64,000 bases of DNA from Variovorax sp. RA8 (GCF_901827175.1 NZ_LR594662.1:4402001-4466000), one strand, 5' to 3'; shown: positions 8,857 through 18,090, numbered from the stretch's first letter. Translations and numbers: made by a program. The notes: generated by a model from the sequence alone, not told the origin.

Positions 8857-11580
8857 ATGAAGCCCGAGGAGTCACCTGACCTGGCGTCGGCAGAAGTCCG
8901 GTGGTACTTCGGCGTTTTCGTTCTCTGGGAAGCACAGCGCCGACTTGAGCGCGCCGGCGAGGCCGTGCGGCTGGGGCCGCGCTCTTTCGATCTGCTGTTG
9001 CAATTGATCAAGCGCGCCGGCGAGTTCGTGAGCAAGGACATCCTGCTCGCAGCGGTCTGGGCGGGCGTGGTGGTCGAAGAAGCCAGCGTGCGTGTCCACA
9101 TTTCCACGCTCCGCAAGACGCTCGGGGAACCGGGCGAGAGCGACGAATGCAAGGAGTGGATCTCCAACTTTCCGCTGCGCGGCTACCGCTTCAATGGGCG
9201 TGTCCGGCGCGAGACGACCGGCATCTGGACCAAGCCCGTGGCGTCACTGCCCGATCCTGGTTTCACGCCGCTGCCGGTTCGGCTGACCGAGCTTGTCGGT
9301 CGCGAAGCCGATGTGGCGGGCGTTCTCGAATCGCTCGAAACCCACCGGCTGGTCACGATTGCAGGCACGGGCGGCATCGGCAAGACCCGGCTCGCGATCC
9401 ACGTGGCGCAGAACCATCAGAAGCGACACGGCACGGAGATCGCCTTCACCGATCTGTCGTCGCTGATTTCCCAGGATCACGTGCTCGGCACGTTGGCACG
9501 CGCTGTGGGGGTGCCCGCCGACCTGCCGAACATCGTCGGAGCCATCACTCAGCGGCTGGCGGGGCGCGCCGTGCTGCTGTTGATTGACAACTGCGAGCAC
9601 GTGGTGGATTCCCTGGCGCCGCCGGTCGACGGCCTGCTTTCCGTGCTCCCCGGCTTGCGCATCCTCGCGACCAGCCGTGAGGCGCTTCGCGTGGCGGGCG
9701 AGTATGTCTTCCGATTGCCCGCGCTTGCGATTCCGCACGTCGAGCAGATCTCGCTTACGCAGGCGCTGCACTGGCCATCCGTCGAATTGCTTGTGGAACG
9801 GGCCAAGGCTGCGGGTGCGGGTGCGTTCGACGAGTCGCATGGCCCTCTGCTGGCCCAGATCACCAGGCAGGTCGACGGCATTCCCTTGGCGATCGAACTG
9901 GTGGCCGCGCGCCTGGGCGTCCAACCGGTTGCCGATCTGGCGCGCAGGCTGGACGACCACATGCGCCTCTATGCCTACAGCCGCGCCGCGCTCGCACGGC
10001 ACCGAACGCTCGCCGCGGCGCTGGACTGGAGCATCGCGTTGCTGAGCGATACGGAACTGCGGCTCTTTCGCTGGTTGTCGGTGTTCCGCGGCCGGTTCGA
10101 TGTCGAATCCGCGCTCGGCGTGAGTGCCGGCGGCATGGACACCGAGGTGGCATTCGACGCTCTGATCTCGCTGGTCAACAAGTCGCTGGTCTTCTTCGAC
10201 AGCAGCGACGCTGTTGCGCCCTACCGGCTGCTGGACACGACGCGAAGCTATGCCGCCGCGCTTCTCGCGCAGAGCGACGAACGACCCGCATTGCTGCGGC
10301 GCCATGCGATGCTCATGCGCGATCTCATGAAGGCCGCGGCGGCGGAACTCTCGGACCTGACCGAGCAGGCCTGGGCTGATCGATACGCGCACCGCCTGGA
10401 CGACGTGCGCTTTGCACTCGAAGTCTGCCTCACGCAGCAACCCGACGCGAAGATGGCCGCCTCGCTGGTCACGGCTTCCGCACCCTTGTGGTTTCACCTG
10501 GCCCAGGTCGTGGAATACCGCGACCGCGTCTCCGCAGCGCTAGCGCTGGTCGATCGGCAACCCACGCGCGACACGGAAACGGCGACCTGGCTGAACACGG
10601 CACTGGTCAGCGCCCTGCTCCACACCGGCAGGTCCTCGCCCGAGCTTGGGGCCGCCGCGGACCAGGCCCTGGCCGGCGCGCTTGCCGTCAAGATCCCCGT
10701 GCTGGAACTGCAAGCGCGCTGGGGCCGGTGCACGCACGACATGTTCCGCGGCGAGTATTCGGCGGCCTTGGATCAGGCGCACACGCTGATGGCGGCCGCA
10801 CAATCCTGGTCTGATCCCGCCGCGCTCAATCTCGCTCACCGCGTGATGGCGATGGCCAACCACTTTTGCGGCCACTTCGGTGTGGCAAGAATGCACAGCG
10901 AAGCCTCCGTGCGCGTGGGCGGCGGCCTGGGCCATGCCCGGGCCAACATGGTGGGAGTGAACGCCATCGTTGCGGCAAAAGCCATGCTGAGCCGAACGCT
11001 GTGGGTGCAGGGGGAAACGGCCAGGGCCCTCGAAGAGGCCAGCGACGCGGTGGACCGCGCGCAAGCGGCCGGAAAGTCCGTCTCTTTGTGCTCCGCGCTG
11101 TATGGTGCCTGCCCGGTCGCCCTGTGGGCCGGCGAACTCGAGCTTGCCGCCCAATGGATTCACTTGATGACGGACGAAGCACAGCGTAAGGGCCTGGTGG
11201 GCTGGCTGCGCTATGCCGAGTGGTTCTCACAGGGGCTGCAGTTGGGCATCGCGCCGGACCGGGACCTTTACGTACGCGAGGTGGCCGACCAGCTCGCGAC
11301 CTATGACGCCCCTCACCGGGAAATGCTCGCGACCTTCTGCGTCGACTGGGTCGACGACGAGATGATCGAGCGCGTCTCGCGCGGAGACAGTCCCTGGGTC
11401 GCCGCCGAGGTCTGGCGCGCCGCCGGATGGCGCGCGGCGCAAAGCGCTGCACTTGACGAGGCCGAGGTCTTCTACCTCCGGGCCATCGAAACCGCCAAGC
11501 GACAGGGTGCCGTCGCCTGGGAACAGCGCGCCACATTGGCACGTACCTGCCCGCCAGGCGCCCGGCCGGTTCAACGCTGA
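8857..11580 (+). CDS. Winged-helix STAND ATPase regulator A
   Basis: A 907-residue multidomain regulator. Residues about 10-105 form an OmpR/PhoB-type winged helix (RSFDLLLQLIKRAGEFVSK, then the recognition helix EEASVRVHISTLRKTLG and the wing FPLRGYRFNG). A STAND/NB-ARC NTPase follows with Walker A AGTGGIGKT near residue 170, Walker B AVLLLIDNCEHV and the sensor segment RILATSREALR. From about residue 400 the protein is helical and TPR-like. Such proteins use ATP-driven assembly on ligand binding to activate transcription. It is the closest paralog of the gene at 18091. Compared with that protein the C-terminus lacks about 40 residues, and it ends tail-to-tail with, and overlapping by 10 bp, the gene at 11571. 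Confidence 0.88.
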   Translation: MKPEESPDLASAEVRWYFGVFVLWEAQRRLERAGEAVRLGPRSFDLLLQLIKRAGEFVSKDILLAAVWAGVVVEEASVRVHISTLRKTLGEPGESDECKEWISNFPLRGYRFNGRVRRETTGIWTKPVASLPDPGFTPLPVRLTELVGREADVAGVLESLETHRLVTIAGTGGIGKTRLAIHVAQNHQKRHGTEIAFTDLSSLISQDHVLGTLARAVGVPADLPNIVGAITQRLAGRAVLLLIDNCEHVVDSLAPPVDGLLSVLPGLRILATSREALRVAGEYVFRLPALAIPHVEQISLTQALHWPSVELLVERAKAAGAGAFDESHGPLLAQITRQVDGIPLAIELVAARLGVQPVADLARRLDDHMRLYAYSRAALARHRTLAAALDWSIALLSDTELRLFRWLSVFRGRFDVESALGVSAGGMDTEVAFDALISLVNKSLVFFDSSDAVAPYRLLDTTRSYAAALLAQSDERPALLRRHAMLMRDLMKAAAAELSDLTEQAWADRYAHRLDDVRFALEVCLTQQPDAKMAASLVTASAPLWFHLAQVVEYRDRVSAALALVDRQPTRDTETATWLNTALVSALLHTGRSSPELGAAADQALAGALAVKIPVLELQARWGRCTHDMFRGEYSAALDQAHTLMAAAQSWSDPAALNLAHRVMAMANHFCGHFGVARMHSEASVRVGGGLGHARANMVGVNAIVAAKAMLSRTLWVQGETARALEEASDAVDRAQAAGKSVSLCSALYGACPVALWAGELELAAQWIHLMTDEAQRKGLVGWLRYAEWFSQGLQLGIAPDRDLYVREVADQLATYDAPHREMLATFCVDWVDDEMIERVSRGDSPWVAAEVWRAAGWRAAQSAALDEAEVFYLRAIETAKRQGAVAWEQRATLARTCPPGARPVQR

Positions 11581-14279
11581 CCCGTTCTGGCGCGAAACTC
11601 TTCCAGCGTCTGCGCTGCACGCAGTTCCCAGGCGAATGCGCCTTGCGAGCGTGCGAGGGCATGGGCCTGCAAATAAAGTGCCTGGGCTTGCGCGGCATCG
11701 CCCAGCAGTTCCTTGCGCCGCCCGGCGGCACGGTAGACCTCGGGAGCGCTCCACTGGCCTTCGCCCTGCATCGCGCGAGCCACCAGGTGATCGTCCACCC
11801 ACCGGTCGCAGAACGTGACCATCATTTCCCTGCGGGGCTCATCCATGACCAAAACCTTTGCCGCGACGGCATCGATGTGCGCGCTGGCGTCGTCGACCTC
11901 ACCGAGCTTCATGGCGTCGTCGTAGCAAAGGGCCCAGTCATGCCAGTAGGCAAAGCCCTTGGAACGGGTCTGCTGCAACATCGTGTCGACCCAGGCGCGC
12001 GCTGCCGGTTGTTCGCCGGCCCATATGGCCATCGGACAGATCCAGAAGAGCGCAACGCACAGCGACAGTGCGTGCCCTAGTGCCTCCGCCTCCTGCATGC
12101 ACCGGACGGCAGTGGTCATGGCGAGACGGCTCTCGCCCTGGATCCACAGGGTCCTGGCAAGAATGGCCACGGCGGTGGTGCGTGCGTCGGGCTGGAACGC
12201 GTTGACATGGTTGCGCCGGATCGCCTCGTCCACATCCGCCGCCGCTTCGGCGTGCATCCTGGCCTGGGCGAACACGCCGCAGAAGTGACTGGCGAGCGCC
12301 AGCATCCGGTGCGACAGGTTGCGCGTCACGGCGTTGGTCGAGTGGCTCGCGAATTCGCTCAGGATCTCGGCATGCCGCAACGCTGGTGGGTACGCGCCGC
12401 GCGTGACGTTCAGTGCGCAAAGGCCCCACCGAGCCTGGAATTCGAGCGTCTTCATCTTGAATTCCAGTGCGCAATCCAGCGCCCGCTCGCACGCCTGTGT
12501 CATCTCCGGCACCGTGCCGCCGGTATGCCACAGCGCGTTGTAGAGCGCGATCTCCAGCCGCCCGGCCGTCAGGCGGTCGGGTACCTTCAGCGAATCGACG
12601 TGGTCCAACGCCGCCCGTACACGATCCCGGTATTCGCTGACCTCGGACAGGCGAAACCACAGCGGCGCCGATGCGACAGTGAGCGCACCCGCGATCGTCA
12701 TGTCGTCGTGGTGGCCGATACAAGCGTCCAGCGCCGCGCGAACGTCGTCCAGGGAGCCGCGGTAGCGCTGCGTCCAGGCATCTGCGTCCAGCGACGCGAG
12801 CTCCGCGGTGGCAATGCCCATGAGGTCCAGCATGAAAAGGGCATGGCTTTTCGACACCGCGTCTTTCTCGCCCGCCCGCACCAGCAGCGCGTGCGCATAG
12901 CTGCGGGTGGTATCGAGCAGGCGGTAGGGCGAGTCCGCGGCCTGATCGGTGTCGTAGACGACGAGCGACTTGCTGGCCAAGCTCAGCAACGCATCGGACG
13001 CCACGTCTGGGTCCAGCGCACTTGCTGCCACGCTCAGCGCCGCCGCGGCGCCGAAGTAAGCGCGGAACACCGACAACCTGCGGAACAGAAGCAGCTCGGC
13101 ATCGCCCAGCAGGCCGATGCTCCAGTCCAGCGTCGCAGCCAGTGTGCGTTGTCTTGCCAGCGCAGCCCGCCTGGCCGTCGAATGCAGGCGCATGTGATCG
13201 TCGAGTCTGAATGCCAGCTCGCTCACGGGTTGTGCACCCAGGCGGGCCGCGACCAACTCAATCGCCAGCGGGATGCCGTCCACCTGCTGGCAGATCCTGG
13301 TCAGCGGACCGCTGCTTGCGTCATCGAATCCGCGGGCCCCCGCGGCCTCGGCCCTCTCGACGAGCAACTGAACCGCCGGCGAGCGCAACGCATGCTCCAG
13401 GGAATCGGGCTGGGACTGCTGGACCGCCAGGGGCATCAAGCGAAAGACATGTTCGCCCCCCACGCGAAGCACCTCGCGGCTGGTGGCAAGGACCCGCAAC
13501 CCGGGCAACGCGGCCAGGAATCTACCCAGGAGCGGCGACAGCCTCTCGATGACATGTTCGCAGTTGTCCACGAGCAGCAACATCGCCCGGTCTTCGAGGC
13601 GTTGGACCATGGCTTCTTCGATGTCCGACACACCGCCTCGCACGCCGATGGCGCGCGCCATGGTCGTCAGCACGTGGTCCTGTGAGGTCAGCGGCGCGAG
13701 ATCGACGAAACAGACCTGAGCGTGCGGCGGCCTTTCCGGATAGCGCGCGGCCACGCAGACGGCAACGCTGGTCTTGCCCACGCCGCCGGGTCCGGCGACC
13801 GTGACCAGCCTGCTCGCCGCGAGCATGCCGAGCAGGCGCTCGATCTCTGCCTCGCGCCCCACGAGCCTGGAGAAGCGAGCGGGCAACCCGGCCGGCGCAT
13901 CCCCCAGCGACGCATGGGCTACTTGCGTCACGGCAGCGGACGGCACGAACTCGCAGTGCACCCGCCCCAGGAAGCGATAACCGCGCAATGGGATGTTGGC
14001 GATCCATTCCAGGCACCCGTCCTGAGCACCGGGCCGACCCAAGGCCTTGCGCAGGATCGACATATGGACTCGAACGCTCGCCTCCTCGACCACCGTGTCA
14101 GGCCAGACCGCCGCGAGCAGCTCGTCCTTGCTGATTACTTCGCCAGCGCGACCCACGAGTGCGACCAGCAGGCCGAGGGCACGCGACCCGAGCCGCACCG
14201 GCTGCCCTTCGCGCTCGAGCCTTGGCTCGGCTTCCGACAGTGCGAAGGCACCGAAGCGCCACCGGCGACTCTCAGACAC
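11571..14279 (-). CDS. Winged-helix STAND ATPase regulator B
   Basis: A 902-residue paralog of the genes at 8857 and 18091 on the opposite strand, starting with GTG at 14279. Domain order is the same: winged helix with recognition helix EEASVRVHMSILRKALG, NTPase with Walker A AGPGGVGKTS and Walker B AMLLLVDNCEHV, the sensor RVLATSREVLR, then TPR-like helices. The recognition helix is almost identical to those of the two paralogs, so all three may bind the same operator. It is the third gene of an operon with two LuxR-type regulators; its start overlaps the stop of the preceding gene by 8 bp. The C-terminus stops at the same point as regulator A, short of the extra TPR region in regulator C. 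Confidence 0.88.
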   Translation of the reverse strand: MSESRRWRFGAFALSEAEPRLEREGQPVRLGSRALGLLVALVGRAGEVISKDELLAAVWPDTVVEEASVRVHMSILRKALGRPGAQDGCLEWIANIPLRGYRFLGRVHCEFVPSAAVTQVAHASLGDAPAGLPARFSRLVGREAEIERLLGMLAASRLVTVAGPGGVGKTSVAVCVAARYPERPPHAQVCFVDLAPLTSQDHVLTTMARAIGVRGGVSDIEEAMVQRLEDRAMLLLVDNCEHVIERLSPLLGRFLAALPGLRVLATSREVLRVGGEHVFRLMPLAVQQSQPDSLEHALRSPAVQLLVERAEAAGARGFDDASSGPLTRICQQVDGIPLAIELVAARLGAQPVSELAFRLDDHMRLHSTARRAALARQRTLAATLDWSIGLLGDAELLLFRRLSVFRAYFGAAAALSVAASALDPDVASDALLSLASKSLVVYDTDQAADSPYRLLDTTRSYAHALLVRAGEKDAVSKSHALFMLDLMGIATAELASLDADAWTQRYRGSLDDVRAALDACIGHHDDMTIAGALTVASAPLWFRLSEVSEYRDRVRAALDHVDSLKVPDRLTAGRLEIALYNALWHTGGTVPEMTQACERALDCALEFKMKTLEFQARWGLCALNVTRGAYPPALRHAEILSEFASHSTNAVTRNLSHRMLALASHFCGVFAQARMHAEAAADVDEAIRRNHVNAFQPDARTTAVAILARTLWIQGESRLAMTTAVRCMQEAEALGHALSLCVALFWICPMAIWAGEQPAARAWVDTMLQQTRSKGFAYWHDWALCYDDAMKLGEVDDASAHIDAVAAKVLVMDEPRREMMVTFCDRWVDDHLVARAMQGEGQWSAPEVYRAAGRRKELLGDAAQAQALYLQAHALARSQGAFAWELRAAQTLEEFRARTGQR

Positions 14280-14769
14280 GGACCAGCCCGCGCTGCGTCG
14301 CCTTCACGGCCACCTGCACCCTCGAGCCGACATGCAGCTTCTCGCAGATCCTGGAGACGTGTGCCTTGACGGTGGTGGCGGAGATGTCCAGCTTACGGGC
14401 GATGCGCTTGTTGCAATCGCCGTTCACGGCCGGATCCGCGTCCTGGCGCACATAGCCGTGCGCCCCACTGGCGATCGCCTGCATGACCTGCCCTTCCTTG
14501 TCCCGCCGCGTCACGACGATGACGCGCGGCGCACGCAAGCCGCCGGCCACGCCCGACGGGTCCGATGCCGATGCCGAGGCCGATGCCGAAGCAAGCAGGC
14601 TCAGTGCGCAGGCGTGGTCGGCCACGACCACGTCCACGACGCCCTCGTCGGGCCTGCTCCCCGACTGCACATGCAACCCCGGTTCCTGGTCGATGAGCGC
14701 GACGAGACCGGCCATGACGAGCGGATCGCCATGGCACACACGCACAGACAGATCGATGGAGCCGATCAT
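14272..14769 (-). CDS. LuxR/NarL-type response regulator with internal deletion
   Basis: A 165-residue protein. The receiver-like N-terminus (phosphoacceptor candidate in VVVADHACA) carries an Ala-Ser repeat (SASASASASASD) from GCCGAT-type DNA repeats. After GAHGYVRQDADPAVNGD the text jumps directly to CNKRIARKLDISATTVKAHV, the second half of a NarL-type helix-turn-helix. About 45 residues normally found here, the linker and first HTH helices (the LTxREREVL region), are absent while the frame is kept. DNA binding is therefore doubtful. It sits between the intact LuxR gene (ATGA overlap at 14766) and regulator B. It is either a decayed protein or an inhibitor-like remnant; I favour decay. Confidence 0.75.
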   Translation of the reverse strand: MIGSIDLSVRVCHGDPLVMAGLVALIDQEPGLHVQSGSRPDEGVVDVVVADHACALSLLASASASASASDPSGVAGGLRAPRVIVVTRRDKEGQVMQAIASGAHGYVRQDADPAVNGDCNKRIARKLDISATTVKAHVSRICEKLHVGSRVQVAVKATQRGLVRV

Positions 14770-15395
14770 GGCGATGCCTCCAGCAGCAGTCCCCGGCGAA
14801 AGGCTTCGCCGATCGCGGCAATCCGTGTCGGCTTCTGGAGCTTGCGCAGGATCGCCTTCACATGGGTCTTGACGGTGCCTTCGCCGATGCTCAGGCGCCG
14901 GCCGATGTCCTTGTTGGCCAGGCCCTGCGCCATAAGCTGGAGCACTTCGAATTCACCGGCGGTCGGCGCGGCGGACGAGAAGTTGTCCAGCAACTGGTCG
15001 GCCACCGGGCAGGACAGGTACCTGCGTCCCCCTGCAACGCAGCGCACCGCGTCCGAGAGTTCCTCGACCGAGCAATCATGCAGAAGGTAGCCGCGCACGC
15101 CAGCGTCCACGGCGCGGCGAATCTGCCATCCGGTGCTCTGGTCCGTGACCACGAGGAAAGACCTCGGCCCGGAGCCGCCCGGGCCGGGCGGGACATTCGT
15201 TGCCCTGTGAACGCCGGTTGCGTAGTCCGTGACGAGCACGTCGACGGCGTCGTCGCCGCCATCGACGTCGGGGAGGCCTGATTGAACGACGAAGTCGGCA
15301 CGGGAGCGCAGCAGCGATGCGATGCCGGCGGCCACGTAAGGGTCGCGGTGCGCGACTGCCACATGGATCGGCCTGGCCTGGGTCGGCGCGGTCAT
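14766..15395 (-). CDS. LuxR/NarL-type response regulator
   Basis: A 209-residue two-domain response regulator. I place the start at the ATG at 15395 (MTAPTQARPIHVAVAHRDP) after AGAAGGA; a TTG nine bases upstream is less likely. The receiver has the likely phospho-Asp in VLVTDYATG and a C-terminal end GVRGYLLHDCS. The GerE-type DNA-binding domain contains FEVLQLMAQGLANKDIGRRL and GTVKTHVKAILRKL. The usual acidic pair at the receiver start is AHRDP, so phosphorylation may be atypical. No intact sensor kinase is nearby; the closest is the truncated kinase at 17224. It is the first gene of the operon with the genes at 14272 and 11571. Confidence 0.85.
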   Translation of the reverse strand: MTAPTQARPIHVAVAHRDPYVAAGIASLLRSRADFVVQSGLPDVDGGDDAVDVLVTDYATGVHRATNVPPGPGGSGPRSFLVVTDQSTGWQIRRAVDAGVRGYLLHDCSVEELSDAVRCVAGGRRYLSCPVADQLLDNFSSAAPTAGEFEVLQLMAQGLANKDIGRRLSIGEGTVKTHVKAILRKLQKPTRIAAIGEAFRRGLLLEASP

Positions 15396-15452
15396 GGGCT
15401 TCAAGTCCTTCTGGAAGTCATGGGTGGAAGTTTGTGCAGTTGGCAGTCGCGT

Positions 15453-15482
15453 CGCCAGTTAAACCGTGTCAAGCCTTGTTAA
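15453..15482 (-). promoter_or_regulatory. TTRAC direct repeats (10-bp period) upstream of the LuxR-STAND operon
   Basis: On the minus strand three units follow without gaps: TTAACAAGGC, TTGACACGGT, TTAACTGGCG. A TTRAC core every 10 bp is how OmpR/SARP-type winged-helix proteins commonly bind. The same layout, with most bases conserved, occurs at 21012-21041. It lies about 60 bp before the start at 15395, so regulator B, encoded in this operon, may act on its own promoter. No clear -10 is visible. Confidence 0.5.
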
Positions 15483-15727
15483 GGGTCCGGATGCGCCAGG
15501 GACTGCACGACGGCGTCCCGGGTGACCGGGGCCTGCGGATGCAGCGCGCCCCGGCAGCGCCCGAGCGCGCCGCAGAGCAAGGCGACGGCACTCCCGGCCG
15601 TTGGCTGCTGCGACTCGGAGGCGGCGATCACCGCACCTGCGCCGACCGCGACCGTCACGATCGCGGCGCTGGCAACGTTCTTGAGCCACTCCAACCAGAC
15701 GCGACGAGGAGGCAGCGAGACCTTCAT
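15479..15727 (-). CDS. Small hypothetical membrane protein
   Basis: An 82-residue protein (start MKVSLPPRRVWLEW at 15727). It has one predicted membrane segment (NVASAAIVTVAVGAGAVIAA) and a short Cys-containing tail without known motifs. It lies 37 bp downstream of the hydrolase gene on the same strand and could be co-transcribed. No good ribosome-binding site is visible, so it is supported mainly by frame, composition and the hydrophobic segment. Its function is unknown, and it could be spurious. Confidence 0.4.
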   Translation of the reverse strand: MKVSLPPRRVWLEWLKNVASAAIVTVAVGAGAVIAASESQQPTAGSAVALLCGALGRCRGALHPQAPVTRDAVVQSLAHPDP

Positions 15728-15764
15728 GGGCACACAAGCGCCAGGACACGAGCGACGCGCAGCC

Positions 15765-16583
15765 TCAGGGCTGTGCCGTAGAGACCGCGTCTGCGGCTTC
15801 GGCGATCAGCCGGGTCACAAGCTTCGGCCGCGAGATCATGACCACGTGGGAAGCGCCCTTGACCACGACCGTCTTCATCGACTTCGCACGCTCGGCCATG
15901 AAGGCCTGCGCGGCAGCCGGAATGTTCTTGTCTCGGTCGCCGTAGATGAACCAGGAGGGCACGTTCTTCCACGCGGCAGCAGGCGACGCTTCGCCCAGGG
16001 CGCCCTCTGTGATGGGACGTTGCGACACGGCCATCAACCGGGCAAGCGCCGGTGACACGTCTTCGGCGAATTGCTTGCTGAACTTGTCCTGCTGGATGTA
16101 GAGGTCCTTGGCGCCGTCCGGCAGGAGCACCGGCGCAGCCAGCGCCGAGCCGAGCGTGCTGCCGGGAAACTTGCCCGACAACTCGGCCGCCGATTCGCCC
16201 ACCTCGGGGGCGAATGCAGCCACGAAGACCAGGGCCTGGACATTGGGCTTTCCCATCGCCGCGGCGGAAATCACCAATCCGCCATACGAATGTCCGACCA
16301 GCACGACCGGCCCGGGGATCGACCCCACGAGGGCTGCCACGTAGTCCGCGTCGGACTTCACGCCGCGAAGCGGATTGGCGACCGCGACAACGGAAAAGCT
16401 GCGCGCACGAAGGTCGCGTGCCACGTCGTTCCAGCTGGCCGATTCGGCGAAGGCGCCGTGGACCAGCACGACAGTGGGCTTTGCCGGGGCGCCCGATGTG
16501 GCCGCGCTTGCAGGTGCCGACAGGTGCAGCGTCAGGATGCCGATGGCTGTAAACGCGCTTGCGAGCTTGGAAAAATTCTTCAT
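15765..16583 (-). CDS. Exported alpha/beta hydrolase
   Basis: A 272-residue protein; the start at 16583 gives a good signal peptide (KNFSKLASAFTAIGILTLHL, cleavage near SAATSG). The mature protein opens with VVLVHGAFAESASWNDVARD, the oxyanion HG motif, followed by the nucleophile GHSYGG. The acid and His lie in the C-terminal YGDRDKNIP and KGASHVVM segments. It resembles the esterase/EstC-like group of small hydrolases often annotated as salicylate-esterase or pyrethroid-hydrolase relatives. The substrate is unknown and the location is periplasmic by inference. Longer open sequence upstream lacks coding character. Confidence 0.85.
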   Translation of the reverse strand: MKNFSKLASAFTAIGILTLHLSAPASAATSGAPAKPTVVLVHGAFAESASWNDVARDLRARSFSVVAVANPLRGVKSDADYVAALVGSIPGPVVLVGHSYGGLVISAAAMGKPNVQALVFVAAFAPEVGESAAELSGKFPGSTLGSALAAPVLLPDGAKDLYIQQDKFSKQFAEDVSPALARLMAVSQRPITEGALGEASPAAAWKNVPSWFIYGDRDKNIPAAAQAFMAERAKSMKTVVVKGASHVVMISRPKLVTRLIAEAADAVSTAQP

Positions 16584-16716
16584 GCTGATGTCCTTTGATG
16601 AATGGATGGCCTGACTTGAAAAAATGCTCACCCCTTGCGGGATGCATCGCGAGCGACAGGTCCAGGCGTTGGCCTTCGTTCGTTCTGAAAATCGGGCGGC
16701 AGTAGTGGGCGGCGGC

Positions 16717-17061
16717 TCAACACGCGCCGGAAAAGTGGCTTCTGTGCGCATGGGCGCTGGCGCACGCCGGCACCAGGCTGGCATGGCGGGCGGCGCCTGC
16801 GGAGCAGATGTCATGTACAGGCGGTGTCGCACGGATGGCCACGGTCGCAAATCGCAGTTCCGCGTGCGCCGCCTCACCGGCGGCGACCGCGCAGGCGGCC
16901 ACGATGGCCAGCAGCGAGATGCTCATGTATCCCGCGCTCCAGACCCGGTCGATCGCGCCTCGCGGCGCGGCGTCGGCGGCCGCCTGCAGGGCCTGCGCTC
17001 GCGCCCTGAGCGTGCGGCGTGTCGCGCCCGATGGCGCGAAGGAATGAATGTGCTGCGTCAT
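16717..17061 (-). CDS. Small hypothetical membrane or exported protein under LysR-box control
   Basis: A 114-residue protein with no recognised family. The start at 17061 follows the strong ribosome-binding site GAGGAG. A basic N-terminal part (TRRTLRARAQALQAAAD) precedes one hydrophobic segment (YMSISLLAIVAACAVAAGEA). The C-terminal third is rich in Ala, His and Cys. It stands about 75 bp after a perfectly spaced LysR-box promoter (17140-17210), which is the best evidence that it is a real, regulated gene. It is perhaps membrane-anchored with the C-terminus outside. Confidence 0.6.
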   Translation of the reverse strand: MTQHIHSFAPSGATRRTLRARAQALQAAADAAPRGAIDRVWSAGYMSISLLAIVAACAVAAGEAAHAELRFATVAIRATPPVHDICSAGAARHASLVPACASAHAHRSHFSGAC

Positions 17062-17139
17062 GGTGACTCCTCAAGGGCGTGCTGGCCCTGGCCTCAGGAC
17101 GGCTGGGCTCCGGTTCGCGAACATCGCGGCACGGCTCGA

Positions 17140-17210
17140 ATGCTAGGTTTCGCATCTCGGTTGCGGTAGGCATGCCGCAGGTACTGCCGTGTTGCATGCC
17201 CGGCATCAAT
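17140..17210 (-). promoter_or_regulatory. LysR-box promoter 3 (before small membrane protein)
   Basis: On the minus strand: ATTGATGC (17210-17203), right half GCAACA giving TGATGC-N7-GCAACA, CTACCG at 17169-17164, 18 bp, then TAGCAT at 17145-17140. Spacing is identical to the other copies. The target is the gene starting at 17061. Confidence 0.72.
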
Positions 17211-17223
17211 GTGCGGCGCACCG

Positions 17224-17829
17224 TCAGGCGCGTCGATGAAGAGGAAGCCACACGTTGAACTCGGCGCCGCGTCCGGGTCCCGCAGAGGTTGCCTTCACGA
17301 ACCCGCCGTGAACGACCGCAAGACCGTGGACCAGCGCCAGGCCGATGCCCAGCCCACCGCGCGAGGCGCCGTCCCCGGTGCCGGCCTGGCTGAAGAGACC
17401 GAAGACATGCGGCAGGAACTCGCGCGCGATGCCGCAGCCGCTGTCCGCCACCGCGAGACGGGCGAAGCCATCCTCGGAAGAAAGGCGTACCTCAACCTCC
17501 GCGCCGACGGGCGAGAACTTGGCGTTGTCCAGCAGGTTACCCACGACCTGCTCCAGCCGCACCGGGTCGGCATGGCAGATCAACGGATCGGCCGTCTGCA
17601 TCTGTGCGCGCAAGCGCCCCGATGACCAGCGCGCACCAAAGGCGGCGACAAGGTCCAGCGCGAGTGCGCCGAAGTCGACCTCCGCGCGGCGCAGCGCCAG
17701 CTTGCCCGTTCGCAGGCGCGAGAAATCGAGCAAATCGTCGATGAGCCGCGTCTGGCTTTCGATGGCGCGCTGCATCGCCTGGGCGATGCGCTGCAGTTGC
17801 GAGGGCCGACGGCGGTGATTGCTGCCCAG
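17224..17829 (-). pseudogene. Sensor histidine kinase remnant lacking the phosphorylated His
   Basis: This is the 3' part of a hybrid-type sensor kinase. The readable protein starts within the HisKA dimerisation helix (QTRLIDDLLDFSRLRTGKL) and then has a full HATPase domain: N-box VVGNLLDNAKFSP, G1 VADSGCGIA, F-box HVFGLFSQ and G2 RGGLGIGLALVHGL. The H-box with its autophosphorylated His, and all sensing domains, are absent. The upstream DNA (17830-18090) shows no in-frame continuation. It cannot autophosphorylate as it stands. It probably once paired with the LuxR-type regulators at 14.3-15.4 kb. Confidence 0.75.
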
Positions 17830-18090
17830 GCAAAGCGCACATCGCGATCCCTGTCACAAACCCCCGGGCCTGGCCGTCTTGCATATCGAAGGGGCTCGTC
17901 CCTGCCGGCAGCCAGTTCCTCCCGCATCGTGGGCCCGAACGGCTGCGGCCTTCATCTTCTTGGCTGGATCATCGAATGAAGAAATCTGCGCTCGAGGCAT
18001 TTCCCATCTCGGGCTGGCGGGTCGCCGCCGTCCCACGCCGCGCGGGCCTGTCCGCAGCGCAGGCATTGCGAGGGCTCGCGAGTGGGTGAC

